The notes: generated from the sequence alone by a model not told the origin. Shown: positions 34,421-43,724, counted from the stretch's first letter. The stretch: 64,000 bases of DNA from Paenibacillus physcomitrellae (GCF_002240225.1 NZ_CP022584.1:806001-870000), one strand, 5' to 3'. Translations and numbers: made by a program.

Positions 34421-34810
34421 TGTTTCCTTTTTCCGTGTTAAACGTGTGGAGGTGCAGGTTTGCAGTCATGATCTAAGTTCGTTTTTCTTTATTATTATGA
34501 ATTTTTCATATGTTGTAATTTTATAATAGCTGAAAATCTAAAGGTCTTTTGTCGTTGATTGACAACTCATCGGATCGTATTGTCCGCCGCTAGTGGACTG
34601 CTTAAAAAAAGCCGAAAAAGGTCGCTAAAGAACCGACCATTCTCCGCTTTTTCAGGTATAAAACGAGCTTTGTTCTGTTGTTGGTATGCTCGATACTCGA
34701 ACGGTTCTAATAATAAAGAACTGATAAGAACTATAGAAATTGATATTTTGCCAGGATATACTGGAAGGGAATGGAACGAATACAATGTTAAAAGACTAAG
34801 GGGTGAACGA
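34421..34810. other. 390-bp gap upstream of the DinB gene
   Basis: No convincing gene. Reading frames run through 34559-34810 on the plus strand and 34567-34839 on the minus strand, but neither has a ribosome site and neither product is recognisable. The region may carry a decayed transposase end; I cannot identify it. Confidence 0.4.
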
Positions 34811-35311
34811 ATGTTAGAAATCTTGCTGCAGCAATACAATTGGATCAGCTCCGCTAGACAAAACCTGTTTGCGTTTCTGGAAGAGATTCCGCCCCAAATA
34901 TTACATCAAACGGTTCCTAATTTTGGACACGGAACAATTATTCGAACGCATATTCATGTTGCCGATTGTTATAGATTTTGGCTGGAATCCTTCGCCTTAA
35001 AGAAGTTAAGCGAACACAAGGACACTTTTCTACAAGAAATTGAACATGCAGATGTGAAGGTTGTCCGCGGCAAATTTACGGAAGTAGATGAAATCGTGCA
35101 GCGTTTCCTGCATGTCTATTGCGATCGCTGGTCTGAACCCATCGAGCAAGAGGCGGAATGGCAGGGTTACCCGAAAACACCTACTCCTCTGCTGCTGTTA
35201 ACTCATGTTGAAACCCACGAATTTCATCACAAAGGTCAAATCTTAATGATGGCAAAACAATTGGGCTGCCCGCCTCCTACCGATGATCGTTTAGGCGGAC
35301 TGTTTACTTAA
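34811..35311 (+). CDS. DinB family protein (putative metal-dependent enzyme)
   Basis: DinB/YfiT four-helix bundle of 166 residues. The metal ligands can be placed: His in IIRTHIHVADCYRFW, and HVETHEFHHKGQI near the C-terminus with its paired histidines. Members are often thiol-dependent transferases; the substrate is not predictable here. The start at 34811 has AAGGGG upstream, while the ORF runs open to 34559. It is followed 24 bp later by a glyoxalase gene, and the pair is bracketed by two dif-like sites. Confidence 0.83.
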   Translation: MLEILLQQYNWISSARQNLFAFLEEIPPQILHQTVPNFGHGTIIRTHIHVADCYRFWLESFALKKLSEHKDTFLQEIEHADVKVVRGKFTEVDEIVQRFLHVYCDRWSEPIEQEAEWQGYPKTPTPLLLLTHVETHEFHHKGQILMMAKQLGCPPPTDDRLGGLFT

Positions 35312-35335
35312 ATAAAATAAAAGAGAGGTGTAGGA

Positions 35336-35731
35336 ATGGAAATTTTAGGGTCACTGAGCGTAAATGTCATTACTTTGTTCGTTGAGGATCTCCCTGCCTC
35401 GAAGAGGTTTTATCAAGAGGTCTTTGGCCTTTCCCCCGTTTATGAAGACGACAATTCAGCTGTATTAGACTTCGCGAACATGAGCATTAATCTGCTCACT
35501 ACTCCAGCCGCAGAGGAACTGATAGCTCCCGAAACGGTTGCAAGTAGAGAAGCCGGGTCGCGGTTCCAGTTCACTATCCAAATAGATCATGTGGATGCAA
35601 TCTGCGAACAATTGAAAGAACGTGGTGTCGCTCTTCTTAACGGTCCGATGAACCGGCCTTGGGGAATACGCACCGCAAGCTTTGCCGATCCAAGTGGACA
35701 TATTTGGGAGATGGCGCAGCAGCTGAATTAG
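35336..35731 (+). CDS. Glyoxalase/bleomycin-resistance (VOC) family protein
   Basis: Vicinal oxygen chelate protein of 131 residues with paired beta-alpha-beta-beta-beta modules. Recognisable segments are VITLFVEDLPASKRFYQEVFGL, FTIQIDHVDAICEQLKERGV and FADPSGHIWEMAQ, whose His and Glu would bind metal. AGAGAGGTG precedes the ATG. It forms a unit with the DinB gene. Likely a small-molecule or antibiotic-modifying role; the substrate is unknown. Confidence 0.83.
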   Translation: MEILGSLSVNVITLFVEDLPASKRFYQEVFGLSPVYEDDNSAVLDFANMSINLLTTPAAEELIAPETVASREAGSRFQFTIQIDHVDAICEQLKERGVALLNGPMNRPWGIRTASFADPSGHIWEMAQQLN

Positions 35732-35779
35732 AACTTTATTCCACAAGGGTACTATTCCAATAAATTTGGTCAAAAGAGT

Positions 35780-35809
35780 AAGGTTAAATAACATATATTA
35801 TGTAAACTT
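35780..35809. other. dif-like site right of the DinB-glyoxalase pair
   Basis: Arm AAGGTTAAATAA, spacer CATATA, arm TTATGTAAACTT; the two arms agree at 10 of 12 positions after reverse complementing. The last 16 bases before the final T, ATATATTATGTAAACT, match what I recall of the right part of B. subtilis dif. The conserved arm points right, opposite to the site at 34391. Confidence 0.5.
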
Positions 35810-35866
35810 ATTATAAGGTCGAAAGCTAAACCTCTCCCTACTCCTATTCAGATTGATCTAATTAAA

Positions 35867-35907
35867 AAACGGACAAGACCGGCCTTGGCAGCCAATCTTG
35901 TCCGTTT
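35867..35907 (-). terminator. Terminator of the YebC-family gene
   Basis: AAACGGACAAGA (35867-35878) pairs perfectly with 35896-35907; on the minus strand a U-rich tract follows. Confidence 0.85.
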
Positions 35908-35917
35908 AGAACATTCC

Positions 35918-36637
35918 TTAATCGCCAAAATCAACGTTATGGTAAACCTGCTGCACGTCTTCCAGATCCTCAAGCGCATCAATCAGCTTCTCGAACTGTA
36001 CTTGAGCATCTGCATCCAAAGTTACATAGGTTTGCGGAATCATGGACAGCTCGGCTACTGTAAACTCGCTGACACCGGCGTTCTTAAGAGCTTCCTGGAC
36101 AGCATGGAATTGATCCGGCTCGGCATAAACGATAACGGCTTCATCTTCTTCCAGCACATCGCGCACATCTACATCGCCTTCAATCAAGAGCTCCATCACT
36201 TCGTCAGCGGTTTTGCCTTCAAGGCCGATAACTGCCGTCGGATCAAACATGTAGGACACCGACCCACTGACCCCCATATTTCCGCCGTTTTTGTTAAAAG
36301 CGGAACGGACTTCAGGTGCGGTGCGGTTTACGTTATTAGTCAGAGCATCGACGATAATCATTGATCCGTTTGGCCCAAATCCTTCATAACGCAGCTCTAC
36401 ATAAGTTTCGTCTCCACTGCCTTTGGCTTTATCCAGCGCACGGTCAATGATCGCTTTAGGCACGTTATAGGTTTTGGCACGCTCCAATACGACCTTCAGG
36501 GCACGGTTGGATTCCGGGTCCGGCTCGCCTTTCTTGGCGGCTACGTAAATTTCAACGCCGAATTTGGCATAAACCCGGCTTGTATTTGCGTCTTTAGAAG
36601 CTTTCTTCTCTTTAATATTATTCCACTTACGACCCAT
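35918..36637 (-). CDS. YebC/PmpR family protein
   Basis: A 239-residue member of the YebC/TACO1 family, implicated in transcription control and, more recently, in helping ribosomes pass difficult sequences. It starts with the conserved [16 protein letters not shown]. Later segments are [52 protein letters not shown] and the C-terminal [17 protein letters not shown]. The start was set at this MGRKW as in the family, although the frame opens 4 codons earlier at a GTG. Monocistronic, with its own terminator. Confidence 0.93.
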   Translation of the reverse strand: MGRKWNNIKEKKASKDANTSRVYAKFGVEIYVAAKKGEPDPESNRALKVVLERAKTYNVPKAIIDRALDKAKGSGDETYVELRYEGFGPNGSMIIVDALTNNVNRTAPEVRSAFNKNGGNMGVSGSVSYMFDPTAVIGLEGKTADEVMELLIEGDVDVRDVLEEDEAVIVYAEPDQFHAVQEALKNAGVSEFTVAELSMIPQTYVTLDADAQVQFEKLIDALEDLEDVQQVYHNVDFGD

Positions 36638-36755
36638 TACCAATCCCACTTTCTCGTCTTGAAATGATATAATCTTGCTTTTAAGTACAAATATACCTTG
36701 TACATTATATCCTTTTTGTTAGCCTTTGAACAAGTGCTTCGGCACCAAGTAATAA

Positions 36756-37256
36756 CTACCGGCTGCCGTCCGCCTCAAAGAACTGCACCGTATTGCCGCT
36801 GCCTAGCTTAACCTTCTCGCGGTATTGGCCGGACGTATAGGCGGATACCGTTGAACGCCAGAACGACTGGGCCCTGGTGTTCGCCTGGAGCTGGGAAATG
36901 AACCAGCGGCCCGGGTAGCGGTCAAAGAGCGCCCAGGCGGCGCTGCGGCCGATGCCTTGGCGGCGGAATCTTTTTAAGACAAAAAACTCGGCCATATAAT
37001 GCTCGCCGTCAGGATGACTCAACGGATGATCCACTAAAGCAAACCCGGTCAGATGCTCGCCATAACGGAACAGAAATGCCTCGTATTGGCCGTCAGCCCC
37101 GTTATAATACTTCTCCAAACCGGGATAAGGCTGGAATTTGCCGCTCTCTTCCACCTGAATATCCAGATAGGCTGTAAAATCATAAAAATAAAACTGCATA
37201 AGATTCTGCAAAACTCCGGATTGGCCGGCCGTTACAGGCTCCAGAACGATTTCCAT
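36756..37256 (-). CDS. GNAT family N-acetyltransferase
   Basis: A 166-residue acetyltransferase with acetyl-CoA motif RFRRQGIGRSAAWALFD and the C-terminal TRAQSFWRSTVSAYT region. The start MEIVLEP is preceded by GGGAG; the longer frame to 37349 would overlap the divergent xerS promoter. The substrate is unknown. Confidence 0.82.
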   Translation of the reverse strand: MEIVLEPVTAGQSGVLQNLMQFYFYDFTAYLDIQVEESGKFQPYPGLEKYYNGADGQYEAFLFRYGEHLTGFALVDHPLSHPDGEHYMAEFFVLKRFRRQGIGRSAAWALFDRYPGRWFISQLQANTRAQSFWRSTVSAYTSGQYREKVKLGSGNTVQFFEADGSR

Positions 37257-37341
37257 ACTCTCCCGCCTTTCCTTAATGTAGGTTGATGATTGTGGTAAAA
37301 TAAAGAATACAGCTTCAAATGAGAAAAGGTGATCTGATATC

Positions 37342-38424
37342 ATGAACATTCAAAAAGGAATCGACCGCGGCAAGCTGGATGAAAAAGTGATCCATATGCC
37401 CTGGTTCGTCCAGCAGTTTATCGATTACAAGCTTCCGGATTTGTCCCCGTCCACCCTGCTGGAATATATCCGGGACTATGAACAATTCTTCGGATGGCTG
37501 AGAGCCGAGGGACTTAGCCAGGCTGAAAGCAACAAAGACGTGACGCTGCAGGAGCTTGAAGTGCTTCACATGGAGAGCATTGTCAGCTACCGCCTTCATC
37601 TGGGCACGCGCACGCAAGGCACCAACAGCCGGGTTACCGTATCGCGGAAGTTATCCTCGCTGCGCTCGCTGTTTCATTATCTCAGCCAGATTGCGGAAGA
37701 CGAGAACTTCTATCCTTTATTGAAACGCAATATTATGGCCAAGGTTGAGGTGAAGCGCATTCATAAACCCAAGGACACTGCCGCCAAGCTCAAAGGCAAA
37801 ATCCTTGAGGACCACGAGCTGAACGAATTTGTGGCCTATATCCATGAACATTATCGCCAGGACATTGAGAACAACAAACAAGCGCTGTACGCCTTTGAAA
37901 TGAATCGGGAACGTGATGCCTGCATTGCGAGCCTGATTCTGAACTCCGGTCTGCGAGTATCCGAGGTAGTCAATCTGAATGTGGATGATCTCGATTTGGC
38001 CAATAAAATGCTATATGTGTACCGGAAAGGCAACAATGAAGAAACCTTCAAGACGCCCGTCTACTTCCGGGAACAAGCCCGCGACGATCTAATGGAATAC
38101 ATGAACCTCCGGACGCCCCGTTACCGGACGCCAAAGCGTGAGAAAGCGTTATTCATCGCCCTGCCCAATGGAGCCACGGAAGGCAAACGCATGACCAAAC
38201 GGGCGATCCAGGCCATGATTATTAAATACGCCAAACGCTTCGGCAAACCTTATCTGACCGTTCATAAGCTGCGGCATTCCTTTGCCACCGATTATTACCT
38301 TCAGAACGATATTTACAAAACGAAAGAGCAGCTCGGGCACGCCTCGACGGAAACGACTGAAATCTACGCCCATCTGACCGATAAAACGATGTCCGAAGCC
38401 ATTGAACGCCGGGTTGACTCTTAA
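37342..38424 (+). CDS. xerS: Tyrosine recombinase XerS
   Basis: Single-protein Xer recombinase of 360 residues. The N-terminal part (MPWFVQQFIDYKL, LLEYIRDYEQFFGWL) matches XerS of streptococci and Bacillus. Catalytic residues: Arg in NSGLRVSEV, Lys in VYRKGNN, HKLRHSF, GHAS, nucleophile Tyr in TEIYAHLT. XerS of streptococci acts on an atypical dif (difSL) next to its gene; I could not find such a site with confidence here, and the dif-like palindromes of this window lie 1.5 kb or more away. AAAGGTG lies 10 nt before the ATG. Confidence 0.85.
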   Translation: MNIQKGIDRGKLDEKVIHMPWFVQQFIDYKLPDLSPSTLLEYIRDYEQFFGWLRAEGLSQAESNKDVTLQELEVLHMESIVSYRLHLGTRTQGTNSRVTVSRKLSSLRSLFHYLSQIAEDENFYPLLKRNIMAKVEVKRIHKPKDTAAKLKGKILEDHELNEFVAYIHEHYRQDIENNKQALYAFEMNRERDACIASLILNSGLRVSEVVNLNVDDLDLANKMLYVYRKGNNEETFKTPVYFREQARDDLMEYMNLRTPRYRTPKREKALFIALPNGATEGKRMTKRAIQAMIIKYAKRFGKPYLTVHKLRHSFATDYYLQNDIYKTKEQLGHASTETTEIYAHLTDKTMSEAIERRVDS

Positions 38425-38497
38425 TCCAGCTCCGAATCTATTAAACCCAACTGAACTCATTCTTAAAAAATACGCAAGTTGACGCGAACGGAACTGC

Positions 38498-38521
38498 ACG
38501 GCCCCACGGAAGTGGGGCCGT
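38498..38521. terminator. Bidirectional terminator between xerS and mobB
   Basis: ACGGCCCCAC (38498-38507) pairs with 38512-38521 around a GGAA loop, followed by T's. It touches the mobB stop codon. Confidence 0.88.
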
Positions 38522-38522
38522 T

Positions 38523-39155
38523 TTAATGCCCGCTGTTCCCTGCTTGCTCCGCCAGCCACTGCGCCAAGCGGTCTGATTCACCGAGCATAAAGCACGGTAC
38601 GGAGGACGGCAAAGACAATCTCCGGTGAAGGGCATTCGCCTGAACTATCCTGCGGCCGTTTCCGCCTTCGATCGTTTTGCCTGATTCTCCTATATTCCCT
38701 ATTGCTCCTGTTTCTACAGCTTCACCGGCTTCACCTGCTGCCACAGCAGCCAAAAGCTCTTCCCAGCAAACGACCGCGGCAATCCGGCTGGATGCCTGAA
38801 TAAGCGGCAGATCCTCTGGACTTCGCAGCATGACGATTTTGGGGTACGCTTCTCGCTTGAACCCTTCTACGATAATCAAATCGGCGGCTTCAAACCGGAC
38901 AAGCAGCTCTTCCAAGGAGCGGCCCTGTTCCTCCACGATCGCCGTTTTGCCGGCCGAAGTAATCGCTACGGCTGCTGCTCCGGCTTGCGTCATTCGCCAG
39001 GAGTCGGTACCGGGGTGATCGATTTCGAACTCATGCCCGTCGTGTTTGATCACTCCTACCTTCTTGCCTTGTCCGGAAAAGTAACGGACCAAATAGGCAG
39101 CCAGCGTTGTTTTGCCGCTGTTCTTATAACCCACAATTTGTATGACATCAGGCAT
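38523..39155 (-). CDS. mobB: Molybdopterin-guanine dinucleotide biosynthesis protein B
   Basis: GTP-binding accessory protein for molybdenum cofactor nucleotide addition. The P-loop is GYKNSGKTT near residue 10, and later segments are GVIKHDGHEFEIDHPGTDSWRM and ADLIIVEGFKREAYPK. The length of 210 includes a Gly/Glu-rich insert (about residues 140-165) that is not typical. It lies 25 bp behind moeA, forming a two-gene Moco unit. Confidence 0.9.
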   Translation of the reverse strand: MPDVIQIVGYKNSGKTTLAAYLVRYFSGQGKKVGVIKHDGHEFEIDHPGTDSWRMTQAGAAAVAITSAGKTAIVEEQGRSLEELLVRFEAADLIIVEGFKREAYPKIVMLRSPEDLPLIQASSRIAAVVCWEELLAAVAAGEAGEAVETGAIGNIGESGKTIEGGNGRRIVQANALHRRLSLPSSVPCFMLGESDRLAQWLAEQAGNSGH

Positions 39156-39180
39156 GATAGGCGGCTCCTTTATGCAAAAT

Positions 39181-40452
39181 TCAAATCCCTTTAGGCAGAA
39201 GGATAGCCGTTACCTGCTGGCCGGCTGTGAAGCCGGTTGACGTTGGCGGGACCACAATCAGAACATCGCTGTCCTTGATCGTGATCATGACACCCGATTC
39301 ATCCAGCTTGGCCGGATGCACATAAACCCTGCCTTCTTTATACTCCAGGCTCCCGCGTACAAACCGGGTAAAATTATTGATCTTGGTGTAGTCCTCGCCA
39401 AGCACCGCCTCTAATCGAGGCAGATAAGGATCAGAGGCTCCCAGCATCCCGCGGATGGCCGGACGTGCAAACAGCTCAAATCCAACAAAGCAGGCGCCGG
39501 GATTACCCGATAAGGCAAATAACAGCTTGTCCCCGTAGACCGCCGCTGTTGTCACACTGCCCGGCCGCATGGCAACCTTGTTGAACAGCATAGTCACGCT
39601 GCCCTCCTGCACCAGATCAGCCATAATATCATAATCCCCTACGGATACGCCCCCGCTTGTAATGACGATGTCGTATTCTTCAAGCGCCTTCATGACCCGC
39701 TGCTTAGCGAGCTCAAGATCGTCCGCAATAGAATCCAGAATATACGGTTCTCCTCCGGCGTCCTGAACCTGGCAGGCCAGCGTATAGGTATTGCTGTTTC
39801 TAATCCGTCCATCCTGCAGAGGTTCTTCCACCCGCAGCAGCTCCGAGCCGGTGGAACAGATTGCCACGCGGGGCCGGCGCCGAACGAGGACCTGGTGATA
39901 ACCAAAGGTGGCCAGAACCGAGGTTTCTCCAGCCGAAATCATCCGGCCTGCTTCAAGCAGCAGATCTTGTGCCTGCAGTTCGCGCCCTATTGGTGTAAGA
40001 TTCGTGCCAGCCTCTATTTCCCTCTTTAAGGTGAAGAGGGTTTGTCCTTCCTGCTCCAGCTTCTCCGTCATTTCTAACATGACGACTGCATCCGCTTCGT
40101 CAGGCACCTTCGCGCCGGTCATAATACGGGCAGCCGTACCTGGCCGGAGCGGAACGCCGGGCAGCGATCCCGCCGGAATCTCGTCGATCACCTCAAGGGT
40201 AACCGGCTTGTCCGTAGCAGCCCCTTTCGTATCTTCGCTGCGCAGTGCATAACCGTCCATGCCCGAACGTCGGAAATGGGGATACGGATGAGGCGCAAGC
40301 ACCGGCTCGGCCAGAAACCGTCCACGGGCCTCCGTTAAAGCGACGTGCTCCGTTTCGAGAAGCTTAACATAGGGCATGATCAGCTGCTGAGCCTGATCCG
40401 GCTGCACGATGTTTCGTTTGAATTTAGCATGCTGCATGAAATCCTTATTCAT
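39181..40452 (-). CDS. moeA: Molybdopterin molybdenumtransferase
   Basis: Inserts molybdate into adenylylated molybdopterin. It has 423 residues with the MoeA domain order: SGMDGYALRSEDT near the N-terminus, IMTGAKVPDEADAVVMLE, the MoCF core VAICSTGSELL and ITSGGVSVGDYD, then ALSGNPGACFVGFELF and a C-terminal domain. Other Moco genes are absent from the window. It is the first gene of the moeA-mobB unit. Confidence 0.93.
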   Translation of the reverse strand: MNKDFMQHAKFKRNIVQPDQAQQLIMPYVKLLETEHVALTEARGRFLAEPVLAPHPYPHFRRSGMDGYALRSEDTKGAATDKPVTLEVIDEIPAGSLPGVPLRPGTAARIMTGAKVPDEADAVVMLEMTEKLEQEGQTLFTLKREIEAGTNLTPIGRELQAQDLLLEAGRMISAGETSVLATFGYHQVLVRRRPRVAICSTGSELLRVEEPLQDGRIRNSNTYTLACQVQDAGGEPYILDSIADDLELAKQRVMKALEEYDIVITSGGVSVGDYDIMADLVQEGSVTMLFNKVAMRPGSVTTAAVYGDKLLFALSGNPGACFVGFELFARPAIRGMLGASDPYLPRLEAVLGEDYTKINNFTRFVRGSLEYKEGRVYVHPAKLDESGVMITIKDSDVLIVVPPTSTGFTAGQQVTAILLPKGI

Positions 40453-40572
40453 GGGGAAAATCCTTTCTCTGTCACGCTTTTGCTCCTAGTCTTCCGGTAT
40501 TCGGAAGAAAGCTCTAACCTTATCGTATTGGGAATAACCCGCTAATGCAAATAAAAAGCACCTGAAGCGCAA

Positions 40573-40597
40573 AAAAAACCGTACAGATTACGGGTTT
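40573..40597 (-). terminator. Terminator after the LpdD-like gene
   Basis: A CCGTA/TACGG stem extended by A-T pairs, with eight U following on the minus strand. It overlaps the gene's stop codon. Confidence 0.6.
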
Positions 40598-40932
40598 ACT
40601 CCTTTTACTCCGGCTATATATTCATCTATCATCCGCTCCGTTTGGATACTGATTTCACGAATTTCCTCCGGATCAAGCCCGTCATAGTGAATCCCCATCA
40701 CGAGCAGGGCCGTGATTCCCAGCTCCCGGCTGATTTTACGGACCAGAAGATCCGTCAGCCTGTGCTCCTTATGGCCTGGAACAGCTGCTGTCTGTGCCGT
40801 TACTATTCTTTCATCTGCTTCCGTATAGGCCATGGAAGCTGCGCCAATATGCGCGGTTCCCCCGGTAATCACCAGGAGGTGATCTTTACCCAACTGAACT
40901 GCCTTCAGCCCCAAATCATCAAAACGCCCCAT
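40588..40932 (-). CDS. LpdD-like small protein (putative flavin chaperone family)
   Basis: A 114-residue protein. HLLVITGGTAHIGAASMAY and the later pattern HKEHRLTDLL and VMGIHYDGLDPEEI resemble the LpdD (gallate decarboxylase subunit D, prenylated-flavin chaperone) family. That match is from memory and moderate. AGGAGGAG lies 5 nt before the ATG. It follows pyrD by 36 bp and so looks co-transcribed with pyrKD; no UbiD-type decarboxylase is in the window. If the family call is right, a link to flavin handling in the FMN enzyme PyrD is an appealing guess only. Confidence 0.5.
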   Translation of the reverse strand: MGRFDDLGLKAVQLGKDHLLVITGGTAHIGAASMAYTEADERIVTAQTAAVPGHKEHRLTDLLVRKISRELGITALLVMGIHYDGLDPEEIREISIQTERMIDEYIAGVKGVNP

Positions 40933-40968
40933 CCTGCTCCTCCTTCTTTCAACAACGCTAACCTGACG

Positions 40969-41901
40969 TTAAACAATTCCGCGTATTTCAGCCAAGGAGC
41001 GGATACCTTCCAGACGCATAAACGCCTCCAGACCGGCTGCCAGCTCTTCTCCCGCCCGCAGATGAACAAAATTATGCGTGCCGATCTGCACCGTCTCTGC
41101 GCCGGCCATAATGAATTCAATAACATCCTCGGCCGAGCTGATGCCTCCCATTCCCATCACCGGAATCGAAATCGCCTGACACACCTCATGGACCATGCGC
41201 AGCGCGATCGGTTTAATGGCGGGCCCTGATAAACCGGCGTATTTGTTTTGAAAGACGCTTCTGCGTTTTCGAATATCAATTTTCATCGCGGAGAACGTAT
41301 TCACCAATGACAGCCCGTCAGCTCCTTCTTCCTCGCACATGGCGGCCATGCCAACCAGATCGTGAGCGTTCGGCGAAAGCTTGACCACCAGCGGCAGTGT
41401 GGTCGCCCGGCGGACAAGCTTGACCACCTCGCGGGCCGTCTCCGTATGAATGCCGTAGGCCATACCTCCTTCTTTGACGTTCGGACAGGAGATGTTCAGC
41501 TCTATCAAGTCATAAGCCGCTTGTCCCCTCACACGGCTTCTTAACGAATAAGCTTCGAGCAGGGCTGCTCCCTCCTCATATTCCGCATATGAATGACCGC
41601 CTAAATTGACGATTCTCACCGTATTCAGCGGTTCCCAAAATGGCGCCTCCTCGGCCAAGAAACGTTCAATCCCCGGATTCTCCAAACCAACGCTATTCAG
41701 CAGACCGGAGGAGGTCTCCCACACCCGAAGACCACTGTTCCCTTCCTTTGGATGCAGGGTCAGTCCTTTACCGGACAAACCACCCAGCTTGCTCAGATCA
41801 TAGTAACGGGCATATTCCCGGCCAAAACCAAACGTCCCGGACGCCATCACAATCGGATTCTTGAACACCACATCAGCGATTCTGCAGGCTGTATCGATCA
41901 T
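40969..41901 (-). CDS. pyrD: Dihydroorotate dehydrogenase catalytic subunit, class 1B
   Basis: FMN enzyme oxidising dihydroorotate to orotate, partnered with PyrK and NAD. It has 310 residues with [16 protein letters not shown], the catalytic loop [15 protein letters not shown] with its Cys, [10 protein letters not shown] and [19 protein letters not shown]. It overlaps the pyrK stop by 4 nt (ATGA). The pair stands outside a pyr operon in this window. Confidence 0.93.
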   Translation of the reverse strand: MIDTACRIADVVFKNPIVMASGTFGFGREYARYYDLSKLGGLSGKGLTLHPKEGNSGLRVWETSSGLLNSVGLENPGIERFLAEEAPFWEPLNTVRIVNLGGHSYAEYEEGAALLEAYSLRSRVRGQAAYDLIELNISCPNVKEGGMAYGIHTETAREVVKLVRRATTLPLVVKLSPNAHDLVGMAAMCEEEGADGLSLVNTFSAMKIDIRKRRSVFQNKYAGLSGPAIKPIALRMVHEVCQAISIPVMGMGGISSAEDVIEFIMAGAETVQIGTHNFVHLRAGEELAAGLEAFMRLEGIRSLAEIRGIV

Positions 41902-42596
41902 TCAAACACCACCTCCTCAACTGGAAAAACAGGACCATCCGAACAGGCTTTCTTCCGTCCTTCGCTCGTTCGGATACTGCAAACCAGACAAGCGCCAATG
42001 CCGCAGGCCATCCGGTTCTCCAGGGACACATAAACCTTCCCTCTAGTTCCTGCCGAGGCATTCAAACGCTGCATCGCCAGCATCATGGGCTCCGGGCCGC
42101 AGACCCAAACCTGATCATATTCGGCCAAATCGATCCGGTCTGTAATATATCCGCCTATATCTATAATTACCTTTGGGCTTAACCGCTCAAATTCCCTGAC
42201 AAGGTAAGCCTCATGGCTGAAACCCAAGTACACATCAGCTCCCGGCCAATGTTTTAGTGCATAATTAAACGGCGCCAGGCCGATTCCTCCGCCAACAAAG
42301 GCAAGTCGTCCAGAAGGCTCCGGGAATCCGTTGCCGTACGGTCCCTCCACCCCGATTTCGTCGCCTGCCCTTAGCCTGGACCATATCCTTGTTCCTTCTC
42401 CCGCCACCTGGTACAAGAATTGAACCCGCTCATCCTCCACGTCATAAATGCTGATCGGCCGGGATAACAAAGGCGAATTACGCCAGCTTCTAAGCATATA
42501 AAATTGTCCCGGTCTGCCGCCCATACCGGATTGCACAGTCATGAGAAAGATCCCCGGGCTTACCTGAATATTGTCCAGAATCAACGCTGTAGCCAT
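41898..42596 (-). CDS. pyrK: Dihydroorotate dehydrogenase electron-transfer subunit
   Basis: FAD/2Fe-2S subunit of 232 residues that passes electrons from PyrD to NAD. It has the FAD-binding [10 protein letters not shown], the NAD-binding [12 protein letters not shown] and [10 protein letters not shown], and four cluster cysteines in [12 protein letters not shown] and [14 protein letters not shown] precedes the ATG. First gene of pyrK-pyrD-LpdD-like. Confidence 0.92.
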   Translation of the reverse strand: MATALILDNIQVSPGIFLMTVQSGMGGRPGQFYMLRSWRNSPLLSRPISIYDVEDERVQFLYQVAGEGTRIWSRLRAGDEIGVEGPYGNGFPEPSGRLAFVGGGIGLAPFNYALKHWPGADVYLGFSHEAYLVREFERLSPKVIIDIGGYITDRIDLAEYDQVWVCGPEPMMLAMQRLNASAGTRGKVYVSLENRMACGIGACLVCSIRTSEGRKKACSDGPVFPVEEVVFE

Positions 42597-42818
42597 AAGT
42601 TCCCCCTTTTGGTTCTGCTATTGTTTTAACGATGCCTGTTTTGGACGGGTTATTCTGTGAAATACGTCACAACGGAGTCCACCGCTTCGAACGATCACCA
42701 AACCCTTGATCCAATCATGGTCTAATCCATGACCAATCCAATGATAGGAACAATGACCGGATAATTATTGAAGAACAGGGCATACCAACAATAACCTGAA
42801 ATTTAGGAGGAATAGGCC

Positions 42819-43661
42819 ATGTACCACTCCCGTCTTGCCGCCATCATGCTCCTTGTGTTATTGACCGTTATCGCCGTCCCTGTCTCGGGGCAAGAGCCTT
42901 CCCAGGATTCCCGGGAATCAGGTAAAAAGCAGGATACTCCTTCTTTTCATCAAAATGAAGTACATACCCTTTCCCTCGCCGAGTTAAGACGCAAATATGC
43001 AGACACCTTCAAATTCAAAGGCTCACGCTCGGCCAAACAAATCGCTTTGACGTTTGACGATGTGCCTGATCCGAGATTTACCCCGCAAATATTAAATGTC
43101 CTCAAAGAAAAAAAGGTCAAAGCCACTTTCTTTGTGGTTGGCAGCCGGGCCAAGAAACATCCAGCCCTGGTCCGGATGATCCAGAAGCAAGGCCATGCGA
43201 TCGGCAACCATTCGTACAGCCATCCCGTACTTAAAGACTTGAGCATGAAAGAATTCAAACTTGAGATCGAGCGTACTGAACAGGTGCTGGAGAAGATCAA
43301 CGGACAAAAGCCGCTGCTTATCCGCCCGCCCTACGGTGAAATCAACGAAGAGCAGGTTAGATGGGCGCGGCGAGGCGGTTACAAAATCGTTAATTGGAAT
43401 GTTGATTCGGAAGACTGGAAAGGAATCCGCAAAGAAAAAGTCATACGCAATGTGCTGGATCATGCCGGTCCCGGCTCGATTGTACTTCAACATGCCGGAG
43501 GGGGCGTCGGCTCCGATTTAAGCGGAACCATAGAAGCTCTGCCGGTCATCATCGACGAGCTGAAGGCCCGCGGCTACCAGTTTGTGACCGTTCCCGAACT
43601 GCTTCATACACCGGAATACAGAGCCTCTCAAGAGGTTCTTCCCTATCCTTTCCGGCTCTGA
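42819..43661 (+). CDS. Secreted polysaccharide deacetylase with altered TFDD motif
   Basis: CE4 deacetylase of 280 residues with a cleavable signal peptide (about 1-25). The NodB motifs are TFDDVPD (usual form TFDDGPD), HSYSHP, RPPYGE, WNVDSEDW and IVLQHAGG. The two Asp and the zinc histidines are kept, so activity is likely despite the Gly-to-Val change. GGAGGAA precedes the ATG. Likely acts on peptidoglycan. It is convergent with the 3D-domain gene. Confidence 0.85.
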   Translation: MYHSRLAAIMLLVLLTVIAVPVSGQEPSQDSRESGKKQDTPSFHQNEVHTLSLAELRRKYADTFKFKGSRSAKQIALTFDDVPDPRFTPQILNVLKEKKVKATFFVVGSRAKKHPALVRMIQKQGHAIGNHSYSHPVLKDLSMKEFKLEIERTEQVLEKINGQKPLLIRPPYGEINEEQVRWARRGGYKIVNWNVDSEDWKGIRKEKVIRNVLDHAGPGSIVLQHAGGGVGSDLSGTIEALPVIIDELKARGYQFVTVPELLHTPEYRASQEVLPYPFRL

Positions 43662-43683
43662 TCTGCGAGCTGACAGCAGCAAA

Positions 43684-43724
43684 AAACAAGGCCAAACCGG
43701 CAGAGTGCCGATTTGACCTTGTTT
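43684..43724. terminator. Terminator between deacetylase and 3D protein genes
   Basis: A 19-nt near-complementary stem (43684-43702 with 43706-43724) with a 3-nt loop. The two imperfect pairs become G-U on the minus strand, so it fits the 3D gene best but can serve both. Confidence 0.8.

Noticed and set aside
34559-34810. In-frame extension upstream of the DinB gene, and the opposite ORF 34567-34839
   Set aside because: Neither has a ribosome site or a recognisable product; the DinB start at 34811 is well supported.
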